In this document: one piece after another, positions 32,665 to 41,363 of the stretch | Position numbering within the stretch: position 1 is the first letter of the stretch | Layout: each line of letters opens with the position of its first letter | NCBI GenBank assembly: GCA_003151515.1 | Contig: PLXS01000022.1 | Location: 1-64,000, forward strand | Source of the DNA: Opitutaceae bacterium | GTDB taxonomy: Bacteria; Verrucomicrobiota; Verrucomicrobiia; Opitutales; Opitutaceae | Reading direction: 5' to 3' | Length of the DNA: 64,000 bases | The notes under the pieces: model-generated | The model's input: only the letters and a program-made list of their open reading frames with translations | What the model was told of the DNA's origin: nothing | The model's database searches: none | Translations under genes and position numbers: made by a program

Positions 32665-34634
32665 ATGACCCTCTCGTTTCCCCCGTCGACGGGAACCTGG
32701 GCGCCGGTCGTCTTCGCGAACGCGGGCCCGCACATCTCGGCCGCGAGCGCGGCGACGTCGCGGCTGGTGACCTCGACCTTGAGCACGTTGTTGGACCGGT
32801 ATGCCTCGACGGTGAGGCCGTATTGCGTGGCCCTCGACTCCAGCACCTCGGGAGTCCACAGCCCCGTGTCGAAGACCATGTTCGGATGGATCGTGTTGAT
32901 CCTGATTCGGTCCCTGCCCCACTCGAGGGCCGCGACGCGGGCAAGCTGGTTGACGGCGGCCTTGGACGCCGAGTAGGCCGCGGCCCCCGGCCCCGGCGCG
33001 GGCACGTTCTTTGAGCCGATGACGACCACGCGGCCGCCGTTCGGGGCGAGCTTCAGGATCGGGTGGCAGCTGCGCATCATGAAGAAGGTGGCGTCCAGGT
33101 TCGTGCCCATCACCCGGCGCCAGGTCTCGGTGTCGAGTTCCGCGACGGGCCTGCCCTGGCCGAAGATTCCGGCGTTGAGGACAAGCATGTCCAGGCCCCC
33201 GAACGCCCTCACGGCCTCCTCGATGGCCGAGGCGACCTGCGCCTCGCGGGTCAGGTCGCAGACGATCCCCAGGTAGTCGGGCCCGGCGCGAAGGCCCCGC
33301 ACCTGCGCGTTCAGGTCGAGGCCGACGACCGCAGCGCCGCGCGAGAGGAGGGCCTCGGCGCAGGCGCGCCCGATGCCCGATGCGGCGCCGGTCACGAGCG
33401 CGACCTCGCCCGCAAACGGGGCCGGCGGACCCGGGCGCCGCAGCTTGGCCTGCTCGAGGTCCCAGTACTCGACCTCGAACAGGTCCCTTGCCGAAAGCGC
33501 CCTCCAGCCCCCGAGGGCTGTCGCACGCATGATGACGTCGATCGTGTGGCGGTACAGGTCGGCCGTGATCGCGGCCTCGCCGGCCGTGCGCCCGGCACTC
33601 AGGACTCCCCAGGCCGGGTCGATGACCACGCGGGGGGCCGGATCGAGCATCCGCGGCGCGGGGCTCGCGCCCGCAGCGCATTCCCTGAAGTAGGCCTCGT
33701 AGGCCGCGCAGTACGCGGCCAGGTCGCGCCCGACCATGGGGACGCGCTTCGTCCGGATGACGTGGTCGGGCGTCGCCGGACCCTGCTGCGAGATGACAGC
33801 CACGTCGGCGCGGCCTGCGAATCCGAGGGACACCGGGTCGCCGTGGGCGGTCACGATGGCGGGCGCCCCCATGGCCGCCGAGAGCTCGCGCCGGAAGCCC
33901 GCGAGCTCGACCGCCGAGGGGCCCCTGGGGGCCGGCGCCGCCGGCCAGTCTATGCTCCACGCCTTCTTCCTCGCGAGGTACTCCTCGGCGAGGGTGGCGA
34001 GCTCGATCATACGGAGGTAGGAGGACTCGGCCGTGTCGCCGAAGCTGATGAGGCCGTGGCTCTGGAGGACGACGCCGATCGTCCCGGCCGGCAGCTTCGC
34101 GGGTATCAGCCCGGCGCAGAGGCGGGCGAGCCTGAATCCCGGCATCATGTACGGGATGACGATCACGCGCTCGCCGTAGACCTCCCTGATCCTGTCAGCC
34201 CCGCCCGGTGTATTTGAGATGGAGATGAGGGCGTCGGCGTGCGTGTGGTCCACGTAGGCGGCCGGCAGGATAGCGTGGAGGATGGCCTCCACGGAGGGCG
34301 CCGGCGCCGAGGGGTTCGTCATCGAGCCCCTGAGCTCGGCGGCCATGCGCAGGTCGCTCATCGACCCGAGCCGCGAGAGCCGCAGGAGATGCTCCATGCG
34401 GCAGGGCGAGAAACCGGCGGGCTCCATCGACGCCAGGTCCCACCCGCTTCCCTTGATGTAAAGCACTGCCTCGTCGTCACCGAAGATGTTCTTCTCCAAG
34501 ATCTTTACAGAGGTGTTGCCCCCGCCGTGGAGCACGAGCGAGGGCTCGCTCCCGATGAGCCGCGAGGAATAGACTCGCTGGCCCAGTTCCCCCTTGAATG
34601 CCGCCGCGTCGATTCTGTTCCACAGGTTCCTCAT
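32661..34634 (-). CDS. Bifunctional class II aldolase / short-chain dehydrogenase
   Basis: The 657-residue fusion has an N-terminal class II aldolase (residues about 20-390): HGGGNTSVK for phosphate binding, VDHTHADALI and LQSHGLISFGD with Zn-binding His residues. The C-terminal SDR (about 410-657) has VTGAASGIGRA, LNAGIFGQG and the YSASK pair. Rhamnulose-1-phosphate aldolase/lactaldehyde dehydrogenase enzymes share this layout; they split ketose 1-phosphates to DHAP plus an aldehyde and then oxidise or reduce it. The overlap with an MtnA-like gene suggests the ketose phosphate comes from that isomerase rather than from a rhamnose pathway. No rhamnose isomerase is seen. Confidence 0.88.
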   Translation of the reverse strand: MRNLWNRIDAAAFKGELGQRVYSSRLIGSEPSLVLHGGGNTSVKILEKNIFGDDEAVLYIKGSGWDLASMEPAGFSPCRMEHLLRLSRLGSMSDLRMAAELRGSMTNPSAPAPSVEAILHAILPAAYVDHTHADALISISNTPGGADRIREVYGERVIVIPYMMPGFRLARLCAGLIPAKLPAGTIGVVLQSHGLISFGDTAESSYLRMIELATLAEEYLARKKAWSIDWPAAPAPRGPSAVELAGFRRELSAAMGAPAIVTAHGDPVSLGFAGRADVAVISQQGPATPDHVIRTKRVPMVGRDLAAYCAAYEAYFRECAAGASPAPRMLDPAPRVVIDPAWGVLSAGRTAGEAAITADLYRHTIDVIMRATALGGWRALSARDLFEVEYWDLEQAKLRRPGPPAPFAGEVALVTGAASGIGRACAEALLSRGAAVVGLDLNAQVRGLRAGPDYLGIVCDLTREAQVASAIEEAVRAFGGLDMLVLNAGIFGQGRPVAELDTETWRRVMGTNLDATFFMMRSCHPILKLAPNGGRVVVIGSKNVPAPGPGAAAYSASKAAVNQLARVAALEWGRDRIRINTIHPNMVFDTGLWTPEVLESRATQYGLTVEAYRSNNVLKVEVTSRDVAALAAEMCGPAFAKTTGAQVPVDGGNERVI

Positions 34635-34796
34635 CGGGATGATGGGCGGGGCGCGGTCGCCGGGGGGGTCATCCCCAAAGTCGTGCCCCCCCCGCGCCGC
34701 AGAGTCAAGCGAGCCACCCCCGGGTGGCCGCCTTCAAGGCATCCGCTTACCTGTTGAACCGCGGGCGCTGTCTGCTCACATGGGAGGCAACATCCC

Positions 34797-35900
34797 TTGA
34801 ACAAGCGGATCCACGGCCTAGACCTCCTCCGCTCCCTGGCGATCGGGCTGGTCATGTTCGGGCACGCCGGCCAGATCGTGCAGCTCAAGTTCCCCGGGGT
34901 GACGCCGTTCGTGAACACCGGTCCGTTCGGCGTGGACCTCTTCTTCGTGCTGAGCGGCTTCCTGATCGGCGGGATACTCCTGCGCCTGCGGGAGGACCTC
35001 CGAAGCCCGAGGACCCTCGCCGGGTTCTGGGTGAGCCGCGCCCTGCGGACCCTGCCCAGCTACTACCTCTTTGTCCTGGTCAACGTCGCCGTGCGCCTCC
35101 TGGTCTACCGCTTCCCGTTCGAGTCGTGGCGCACGGTCCTTCCCTACTTCTTCTTCGGGCAGAGCCTGCTCCACCGCCCCGACTGGTTCTTTGTAGAGTC
35201 GTGGTCGCTGTGCGTGGAGGAGTGGTTCTATTTCCTTCTCCCCGTGGCTCTGTGCCTCTGCCTGCAGGTCGTGCGGCGCATGATCCCGGCCTACTGCGCC
35301 CTCGTGGGCGCCATGATCGCGGCATCGGTCTGCCTGCGGGCGGTCATCCGCCCCGCGGACCTTGACTCCCTGGCGGTCGTCTACCACGCGGACTCGATCG
35401 GCCTGGGCCTTGCGGCCGCCGTCCTCGCCGCGACAAGGCGGGAGGCGTGGCAGAGGGCGGGCCCGGCGGCCGCCGCGCTCGGCGCAGTCCTAGCCGCGTT
35501 CACCTACGCTTGGGCGGTGCGGCCCCACGATGAGGCCTCCCTCTTCGCCTCCGCAGCGGTCCCGTTCATTCGCGCGCTCGGATACGCGCTTTTGCTCCCG
35601 TGGGCCGCGAGCCGCCTGACGGGCGGGCGCGGCCTCTTCGAGGCTGCCACGGCGGCGGTCGCCCGCTGGTCGTACTCGCTCTACCTGACGAACTTCATCT
35701 GCTGCATCACCTCGATGCTCTTCGTCATGCCGCGCCTCGGTATCACGGCCGCGGTGGCGGCGATGCTCGCCTCGAGCCTCCTCGCGAGCGCTGCCCTGTA
35801 CCGGTGGTTCGAGAGGCCCGTCCTGGAGCTTCGCGGCAGAATCGCGATATGCCGCGAGACCAGAGCCTACGTGCCCTTCGCCCCGACCCCGCCCCGGTGA
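34797..35900 (+). CDS. Acyltransferase 3 (OafA/YrhL-type) membrane protein
   Basis: The 367-residue protein starts at TTG with IHGLDLLRSLAIGLVMFGHAG, the first acyltransferase-3 helix with its catalytic His in GHAG. FGVDLFFVLSGFLIGGILL is the second signature. About ten helices follow. Such enzymes O-acetylate surface polysaccharides or peptidoglycan using acetyl-CoA across the membrane. It is divergent from the aldolase fusion gene. Acceptor unknown; lipid or glycan genes are not adjacent. Confidence 0.88.
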   Translation: MNKRIHGLDLLRSLAIGLVMFGHAGQIVQLKFPGVTPFVNTGPFGVDLFFVLSGFLIGGILLRLREDLRSPRTLAGFWVSRALRTLPSYYLFVLVNVAVRLLVYRFPFESWRTVLPYFFFGQSLLHRPDWFFVESWSLCVEEWFYFLLPVALCLCLQVVRRMIPAYCALVGAMIAASVCLRAVIRPADLDSLAVVYHADSIGLGLAAAVLAATRREAWQRAGPAAAALGAVLAAFTYAWAVRPHDEASLFASAAVPFIRALGYALLLPWAASRLTGGRGLFEAATAAVARWSYSLYLTNFICCITSMLFVMPRLGITAAVAAMLASSLLASAALYRWFERPVLELRGRIAICRETRAYVPFAPTPPR

Positions 35901-35909
35901 CGCGGGTGC

Positions 35910-36575
35910 CTAGACGATCCTGAATCCCAGGGCGCCGAGCTCGTCCATCGCGAAGGGCGCGCAACCGAGGAGCTCCTGGAGGCTGGCCGCCGCCGCCGCA
36001 AGGGACGCGGCGCCGGCCACCGCCGCCCCGTCGTCGCGGTCGTGGACATGGACGGCCCAGGGATCGGCCCCGCCCTCGGCCCCCGTCTCGACCACGGATC
36101 CGTAAAGGTAGTTTCCCGGCAGGCCCGGGTGGGGCCCGCAGCCGGGTACGAGAAAGATCGTGTGCACGAGGTCGTGGGCCGCGGGCAGTCGCTCGGCCCC
36201 GGTGTGCTTCGGCCGGTGGTGCACGGGGCGGCCGACGACCCGCAGCCTGTGGGCCTCGGCCCCCGGGCGCAGGACCGCCGGCAGCGAGCGCAGGTAGCGC
36301 TCGAAGATCGCGTCGTTCGGCTCCATCGCCTCGGCGGGCGCGCTTCCGTCGGCAACGGCCTCGAGGTTCGCCGCGCTGAAGCTCGGGCGGCCGGCGAGCG
36401 AGCGCGCCGTCACGTGCCCGTCGCGGTTGTCGGCGCTGGCGTAGACCTGGTGGGTGCGGTAGAGCCTCTTCAGGGCGTCCTGGTAGGCCGGTGTCATCGG
36501 CACCGATCCGGCGGCGCTCTGCTCGATCATGTCGAGGACGGCGTGGTCAAACAACTCGTTGGGGTCGTGGGGCAT
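35910..36575 (-). CDS. Hypothetical cytoplasmic protein
   Basis: The 221-residue protein starts MPHDPNELFDHAVLDMIEQS without a signal. It contains RTHQVYASADNRDGHVTARS and HRPKHTGAERLPAAHDLVHT, several His residues, and a Gly/Pro-rich segment VPGCGPHPGLPGNYLYG. No family was recognised. The gene is short, alone on the minus strand, and its end lies 9 bases from the acyltransferase. The base composition and codon pattern match its neighbours, supporting a real gene. Confidence 0.6.
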   Translation of the reverse strand: MPHDPNELFDHAVLDMIEQSAAGSVPMTPAYQDALKRLYRTHQVYASADNRDGHVTARSLAGRPSFSAANLEAVADGSAPAEAMEPNDAIFERYLRSLPAVLRPGAEAHRLRVVGRPVHHRPKHTGAERLPAAHDLVHTIFLVPGCGPHPGLPGNYLYGSVVETGAEGGADPWAVHVHDRDDGAAVAGAASLAAAAASLQELLGCAPFAMDELGALGFRIV

Positions 36576-36680
36576 CGTGAAGGGCGACCATGCTGCCGGC
36601 CGCCGCGCAAAAATGCGATCCATTCTGGTTGCGAGATTGCTTTTTTCAGTCGAGGTTTCAGGCCGCATACAGCCATCCCG

Positions 36681-37211
36681 ATGCCCGCATTGAGACCCAT
36701 CCTCGCCGCCGCCCTGGCCGCGGCCACTGCGGCGTGCGGCTACGCCGCGATGCCGACCCAGCACGAGGCGCTCGAGGCGATTGCGACGCTTGAGAAGAGC
36801 GTGGCGGGCCCGGAGGCGCTCTCCGCCGCGCGCACGATAGTGACCTACGCCCAGATGAGCGAGGACGTCCTGGTCGACATCGGCCCCGAGGAGGTCCCCT
36901 GGGCTGAGGAGAACTGGGGCCTGGGCGACGAGCGCGAGCAGTCGTGCCAGTCCGTGCTCCTCGCCTCCTTCGTCGCCGGAGACGTGCGCTCGCAGATCAA
37001 GAACAGCCGGGTCGAGGACGACACGTACTCGGGCTGGATCTTCGTGATCAGCACCTACAACCGGCTCCGCCAGAAGGAGCACTTCAGCAGCCCTTCCATC
37101 GAGTCGCTGTCCAGGATGCAGGCCAACGGGACGCTCCTGCAGCATGCGAGGGAGGTCGAGGCCAGGGCGAGCCAGGAGGAGGAGCCCGCCGAGAAGAAGC
37201 CCATGGCCTAG
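36681..37211 (+). CDS. Secreted hypothetical protein
   Basis: The 176-residue protein has a signal peptide (MPALRPILAAALAAATAACG); Cys follows AATAA, so a lipoprotein is possible although the site is weak. The mature helical part includes HEALEAIATLEKSVAGPEAL and WIFVISTYNRLRQKEHFSS and ends with a Glu-rich tail. No family recognised. It converges on ccsA. Confidence 0.62.
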   Translation: MPALRPILAAALAAATAACGYAAMPTQHEALEAIATLEKSVAGPEALSAARTIVTYAQMSEDVLVDIGPEEVPWAEENWGLGDEREQSCQSVLLASFVAGDVRSQIKNSRVEDDTYSGWIFVISTYNRLRQKEHFSSPSIESLSRMQANGTLLQHAREVEARASQEEEPAEKKPMA

Positions 37212-37234
37212 TTGCCCGGGCGCGCCCCGGGCCT

Positions 37235-39133
37235 TCAGGCCCTGAAGCTGCGCCAGCGCTCGAGGGGGGTTGCGCACAGCGCGATCAGCGCAAGCTGGCT
37301 GGCGATGAAGGCGCTCAGCCACCAAAAGGCCGCCTGGGTGAAGCCGTAGCTGTGCAGACCGATGCCCAGCATGTTGGTGCCGAACCAGCTCCAGCTCGTC
37401 ACGATGTTGCCGAAGATGGCCAGTCCCATGAGGCCGCGCTGCCTGACGATCCCCGCCCAGCGGGCGTGCAGGATGAGCGCGTTCCAGATGACGATGATCA
37501 GGGCCCCGTTCTCCTTCGGATCCCAGCCCCAGAACCGTCCCCACGACTGGTCGGCCCAGATCCCCCCGAGGGTCGTGCCGGCGAAGCTGAAGAGCGTGGC
37601 GAAGCAGACGATCCCGTAGACCATCCGGGAGAGCGAGTCGGCGGTCCCCCTGTCCAGCGTGCTCGTGAACACGCCCCGAAGGACGTAGATCACGGCCAGC
37701 ATGCCCGCGAGGAAGGTCGAGGCGTAGCCGATGGTCACCACGACCACATGGGTCCCGAGCCAGAAGTTGGAGTCGAGGACCGCCCTCATCATCTCCAGGG
37801 TGTCTCCCGCGAGCGCCAGGTGGTGCGCGATCATGAGCGTCGCGAAGCCGATAGCGCCGGCCGCGGCGCTCCCGATCGCGTTCTTGAACGAGGCCTCGAG
37901 GACGAGGCACAGGGCGACCGAGCCCCACCCGATGAAGAGCGCCGACGAGTACAGGTTCGTCACGGGCGGGCGCCCCTCGAGCCACATGCGGGTCGCGATC
38001 CCCGCGGTCGCGAGCGCCCACGCGAGCGCCACCAGACCCCAGGCGGAGACCCGCGCGGGCTCGGCCCACCTGAGCCACGAGAGCGCGGCGAAGAAGAAAG
38101 CCGCGAGGTAGATGAGCATGCACGAGTAGAAGGGCTCCGCGGCGTTGAAGACGGTCTCGACGCGCGCCTTGCGGACCTGGGCGGGGAAGCGCCTGGCGAG
38201 GCTATCGCCGTACATCTTTACGATGTGCGCGAAGCTCGCCTCGTCGCCGCGGCGCCAGGCGTAGCCCATGCCCGCGTAGGCGAGGACCGAGGTGTCCACG
38301 TCGCCGCGGGCGAAGGAGCCCAGGAGGGCCTGGCCCGCGTTGCGCCACGCGGAGGGGCCCTCTCCGGCGTCGGGGGCGATCGCCAGGATGTCCGTGCCGT
38401 CTGACATGGCTATGAACCGCTTGCCCTCCTCGATCAGCGCTTCGGCCTTTGCCTCGTCGTGCGGCTTGCCCGCCTGCTTCGCCCGCACGGCCTCGATCCC
38501 GTCGGGGAGCGCCTCCTGGAGGTGGAGCAGCTCGCCCAGGAAGTCCGCCGACCCGTCGGGCTGCAGGCAGCGCCTGATCCTCACGTAGCGCGAGAGGTCC
38601 CCGTAGAGCTGGACAACAGCCGACTGGAAGGGCGTCCTCGCCTGGGCCTCGACGGCCTCGGCAAGCTTGTACTGGGCCTCGACCTCGGGGATGTAGGGCG
38701 CGATCTCGTTGAATGACATGCGTCGCTGGCGCGTCGGCAGGATGTCGAGGATCGCGGCCAGCTGCTGGCCCGTGCTTTTGTAGCGGATCGCCAGGTTCTC
38801 GTCGTTCTTGCCGATCAAGAGCAGCAGGTCGGTGTTGTCGACGACGAAGGTCCGGTACGAGTCGGCCCTCTCGGGCCTGAAGAGCGCGTCGAGGAGCCAC
38901 TGGTCGGGCGCAAGCTCGGTGCCGTCCGGTGCCACGACGCGCTGGCGCCCCTGGATGACGAGGAGCGTGCTGCGCGCCACGGAGTCGAGCGGCTTGATCC
39001 GGCCCTCGGCGAGCACCGGCAGCCTGCCGAACGCCTCGACGGCGGCGCTTTCCGACGCGGGCCTGGAGAAGAATCCGGAGAGGGCGCACAACGCGGCGGC
39101 CAGGACGACGAAGATGGGCATCCTGCGGCTCAT
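37235..39133 (-). CDS. ccsA: Cytochrome c assembly protein CcsA/CcsB-type (system II)
   Basis: The 632-residue protein has an N-terminal segment and a large extracytoplasmic domain (about 30-330) before eight or so membrane helices. The heme-handling WWD motif reads WGRFWGWDPKENGALI. With ResB-like partner, this forms the system II synthase that exports heme and attaches it to CXXCH motifs of periplasmic c-type cytochromes. The long N-terminal domain (LPVLAEGRIKPLDSVARS and after) is a feature of PVC and Bacteroidota versions. Its ATG overlaps the stop of the ResB gene (ATGA). Confidence 0.9.
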   Translation of the reverse strand: MSRRMPIFVVLAAALCALSGFFSRPASESAAVEAFGRLPVLAEGRIKPLDSVARSTLLVIQGRQRVVAPDGTELAPDQWLLDALFRPERADSYRTFVVDNTDLLLLIGKNDENLAIRYKSTGQQLAAILDILPTRQRRMSFNEIAPYIPEVEAQYKLAEAVEAQARTPFQSAVVQLYGDLSRYVRIRRCLQPDGSADFLGELLHLQEALPDGIEAVRAKQAGKPHDEAKAEALIEEGKRFIAMSDGTDILAIAPDAGEGPSAWRNAGQALLGSFARGDVDTSVLAYAGMGYAWRRGDEASFAHIVKMYGDSLARRFPAQVRKARVETVFNAAEPFYSCMLIYLAAFFFAALSWLRWAEPARVSAWGLVALAWALATAGIATRMWLEGRPPVTNLYSSALFIGWGSVALCLVLEASFKNAIGSAAAGAIGFATLMIAHHLALAGDTLEMMRAVLDSNFWLGTHVVVVTIGYASTFLAGMLAVIYVLRGVFTSTLDRGTADSLSRMVYGIVCFATLFSFAGTTLGGIWADQSWGRFWGWDPKENGALIIVIWNALILHARWAGIVRQRGLMGLAIFGNIVTSWSWFGTNMLGIGLHSYGFTQAAFWWLSAFIASQLALIALCATPLERWRSFRA

Positions 39134-40281
39134 GCGGCAGCCCTCCTCCTGGCGAAACCGACAAGGTGGGTCAGGAACTGGATCACGAGGCCGAGGGTTA
39201 TCGCGGCGCACGCGACGTATGGGACGAGCCAGCTCGGGTTTCGCACCACCTGCAGGACCGTCGTCTGGTCGTTGTTCTCGAAGCCCGCCTGGTAGAAGGT
39301 CAGCCCGCCGTAGCGCAGGGGGTTGTTCATGTAGATCAGGACCTCCCTCGACGCGTCCCCGCCGGGGAGATCTATCCTCACCTTGCTCGAGAAGTTCTTG
39401 GGGATGTCGGTGCCGGGGTAGATGTCGTGGCTGAACTTCTCAAGCGTGAGCGAGAACGGCTGGTAGTGGCGCTCGGGCCTCATGGCGATCCGCCACTTGC
39501 GCCCGGCGTAGTCGAAGCGCTGCGGCGCCCCCAGCTCCGGCGAGACGGCCCAGATGCCGAGCGAGCCCTCGGGCCCCTCGAGCTCGACCGACGCGAACGG
39601 GATGTTGACCTCGTTCTCCCTGTAGGTGACCTCGAGCGGCTGGGCCGCGATCTGCGGCCCGAGGCCGCGGTTGGCGATGGGCGCCGGCGCGCCCTGCGCT
39701 AGCCCCCGCATCTGGATCGCGCTGTTCGGGTAGAATTCCCTCGGCACGACCCTGAACGGGAGCTTCGGGTTCTGCACCGCGGCGCCGCGTGCGAGGAAGG
39801 ACGCGGGGATAGCGACCACCCCGTCGAACCCGGGGTCGGTCTCGTCGACGATCGCGAGCTCGTAGCGCCGGACGCTCTCCGAGAAGTTCTTCGTCTCCCC
39901 GTTGTCGAGGCGCATCTGGAAGTCCTGCTGCAGGAGCCCGGAGATGAGCTCGCCCAGGAGCAGGAGGATGAGTCCCGCGTGGGCGATCCAGATGCCCGCC
40001 TTGCCCCAGCCCGCCCTGAACCGGTAGGCGTGCGCCGAGACGAGGTTAGCCAGCAGCAGGCCGCCGATCAGGTAGCCGCCCGGAAACACCGGCACCTGCA
40101 GTCCGCCCACCCTCACGAACACGAAGAGGGAGTGGAAGAATTTCTGCTGGACCGCCCAGACCCCGAGGTGCACCTGGTCCAGGGTCGCCCAGAACACGAG
40201 GACGATCGAGAGGGCGAGCAGGACCACCGTCAGGCGCAGGGAGACGAGGATCGAACGGATCTGCCTGAGTGCCTCGGCCAT
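39130..40281 (-). CDS. resB: ResB-like cytochrome c biogenesis protein
   Basis: The 383-residue protein has membrane helices at the N-terminus (TVVLLALSIVLVFWATLDQV and a pair near 70-110), a periplasmic domain, and a last helix VACAAITLGLVIQFLTHLVG. ALRQIRSILVSLRLTVVLL and NNPLRYGGLTFYQAGFENND are ResB/Ccs1-type texts. It partners CcsA for c-type cytochrome maturation. Overlaps ccsA by 4 bases and follows a lipoprotein gene by 7. Confidence 0.87.
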   Translation of the reverse strand: MAEALRQIRSILVSLRLTVVLLALSIVLVFWATLDQVHLGVWAVQQKFFHSLFVFVRVGGLQVPVFPGGYLIGGLLLANLVSAHAYRFRAGWGKAGIWIAHAGLILLLLGELISGLLQQDFQMRLDNGETKNFSESVRRYELAIVDETDPGFDGVVAIPASFLARGAAVQNPKLPFRVVPREFYPNSAIQMRGLAQGAPAPIANRGLGPQIAAQPLEVTYRENEVNIPFASVELEGPEGSLGIWAVSPELGAPQRFDYAGRKWRIAMRPERHYQPFSLTLEKFSHDIYPGTDIPKNFSSKVRIDLPGGDASREVLIYMNNPLRYGGLTFYQAGFENNDQTTVLQVVRNPSWLVPYVACAAITLGLVIQFLTHLVGFARRRAAA

Positions 40282-40288
40282 GGGGGTG

Positions 40289-41329
40289 CTAGGGGGCGCG
40301 CACGCCGCGCAGGAACTCGAGGAACTGCGGCTTCGCGGCCGCCACGGCGGGGACGGGCCCCGATAGCTTGAAGAACCAGGTGGAGCCCGCGAAGGGCACG
40401 CTGGCCCCGACGATGGCCCGCGCGTCGGCGGCCTCGCCGGCGCGGATGTCGGCCACCGCGAAGGCCACGCCGTTCGCCTCGAAGCGGCTGAGAGCGCCGT
40501 CCAGGCCATCGGCGGGGAGCTCGGGAAGGCCCAGCTGGGACCTCCACCGGTTCACGTTGGCGAGCTCGCCCCCCACGTCCCCGGGAAACGCCGTGACCGA
40601 CAGGTCGCACGCGCCGCCGCCCGCCACGATCCGGTAGCTCGCCTTGCGCATGGCGGACGCGGGCCCCGGCTCCCATGAGGCCGGCGCGCTCCAGACGAGG
40701 TCGGACCCGCTCGCCACCGGCACCGGCTCGGACGCCATGGCGGCGGCCGGGGCGCGCACGCTGCGCACGAAGCCCAGGAAGTCCCCCTTTGCGGCGCCCA
40801 CCGCCCCGGCGGGCCCCGACAGCTTGAAAAACCACGTCGAGTCCCCGAGGGGCACGATCGCCCCGATCATGCCCCGGCCCGCCTGCGCGCCGGCGCCCTC
40901 CAGCTCGACCAGGGTCGCCCTGAGCCCGTTCGGCTCGATTCGGCTCACTGACGAGTCGAGCTCCCCGGCGCCCAGGGGCGCAAGCCCGACCTGGCCGCGC
41001 CAGCGGTTGACATTGGCAAGCTCCCCGCCGACGTCGCCCGGAAAAGCCGTGACCGACAGGTCGCAGTCGCCCGGAACGCCGTAGCTGGCCCTGCGCATCT
41101 CGCTGGCCGGCTTAGGCTTCCATGACGGCGGTGCATCCCATGAAAGTCCCGGCCCCGAGGCCGCCGGCGCCGCCGCGCCGGCCATCGCTCCCTGGTCCGG
41201 GGCGACCGCCCCGGCGCCCTGAGCCTCCTTCTCCCTGGGCACGCGATACACCGCCGCCTCGTCGCGCCCGCACCCGCAAGCAAGCAGTGCTGTCGCCACG
41301 ATGGCGAGGATGGGCGCGCGCGGTGACAT
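40289..41329 (-). CDS. Lipoprotein with two tandem copies of one domain
   Basis: The 346-residue protein has a lipobox-type signal (ATALLACGCGRDE). The mature part is an internal duplication: each copy opens with a W-x-A-P-x-S-W strand (LSWDAPPSWKP, LVWSAPASWEP), passes through DLSVTAFPGDVGGELANVNR, and closes with STWFFKLSGP and a short helix ending in RAP. The copies share most motif residues. No known family was recognised, and ResB/CcsA co-transcription (7-base gap) suggests a link to cytochrome c or heme handling, which is inference. The duplication is visible directly in the protein. Confidence 0.82.
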   Translation of the reverse strand: MSPRAPILAIVATALLACGCGRDEAAVYRVPREKEAQGAGAVAPDQGAMAGAAAPAASGPGLSWDAPPSWKPKPASEMRRASYGVPGDCDLSVTAFPGDVGGELANVNRWRGQVGLAPLGAGELDSSVSRIEPNGLRATLVELEGAGAQAGRGMIGAIVPLGDSTWFFKLSGPAGAVGAAKGDFLGFVRSVRAPAAAMASEPVPVASGSDLVWSAPASWEPGPASAMRKASYRIVAGGGACDLSVTAFPGDVGGELANVNRWRSQLGLPELPADGLDGALSRFEANGVAFAVADIRAGEAADARAIVGASVPFAGSTWFFKLSGPVPAVAAAKPQFLEFLRGVRAP

Positions 41330-41363
41330 GGAACGTCCAAAGTCCCATCTCGCCACCGAAAAC

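Noticed and set aside
40368-41084. Plus-strand frames opposite the duplicated lipoprotein
   Set aside because: They repeat only because the lipoprotein gene is internally duplicated; the protein text is not coherent.
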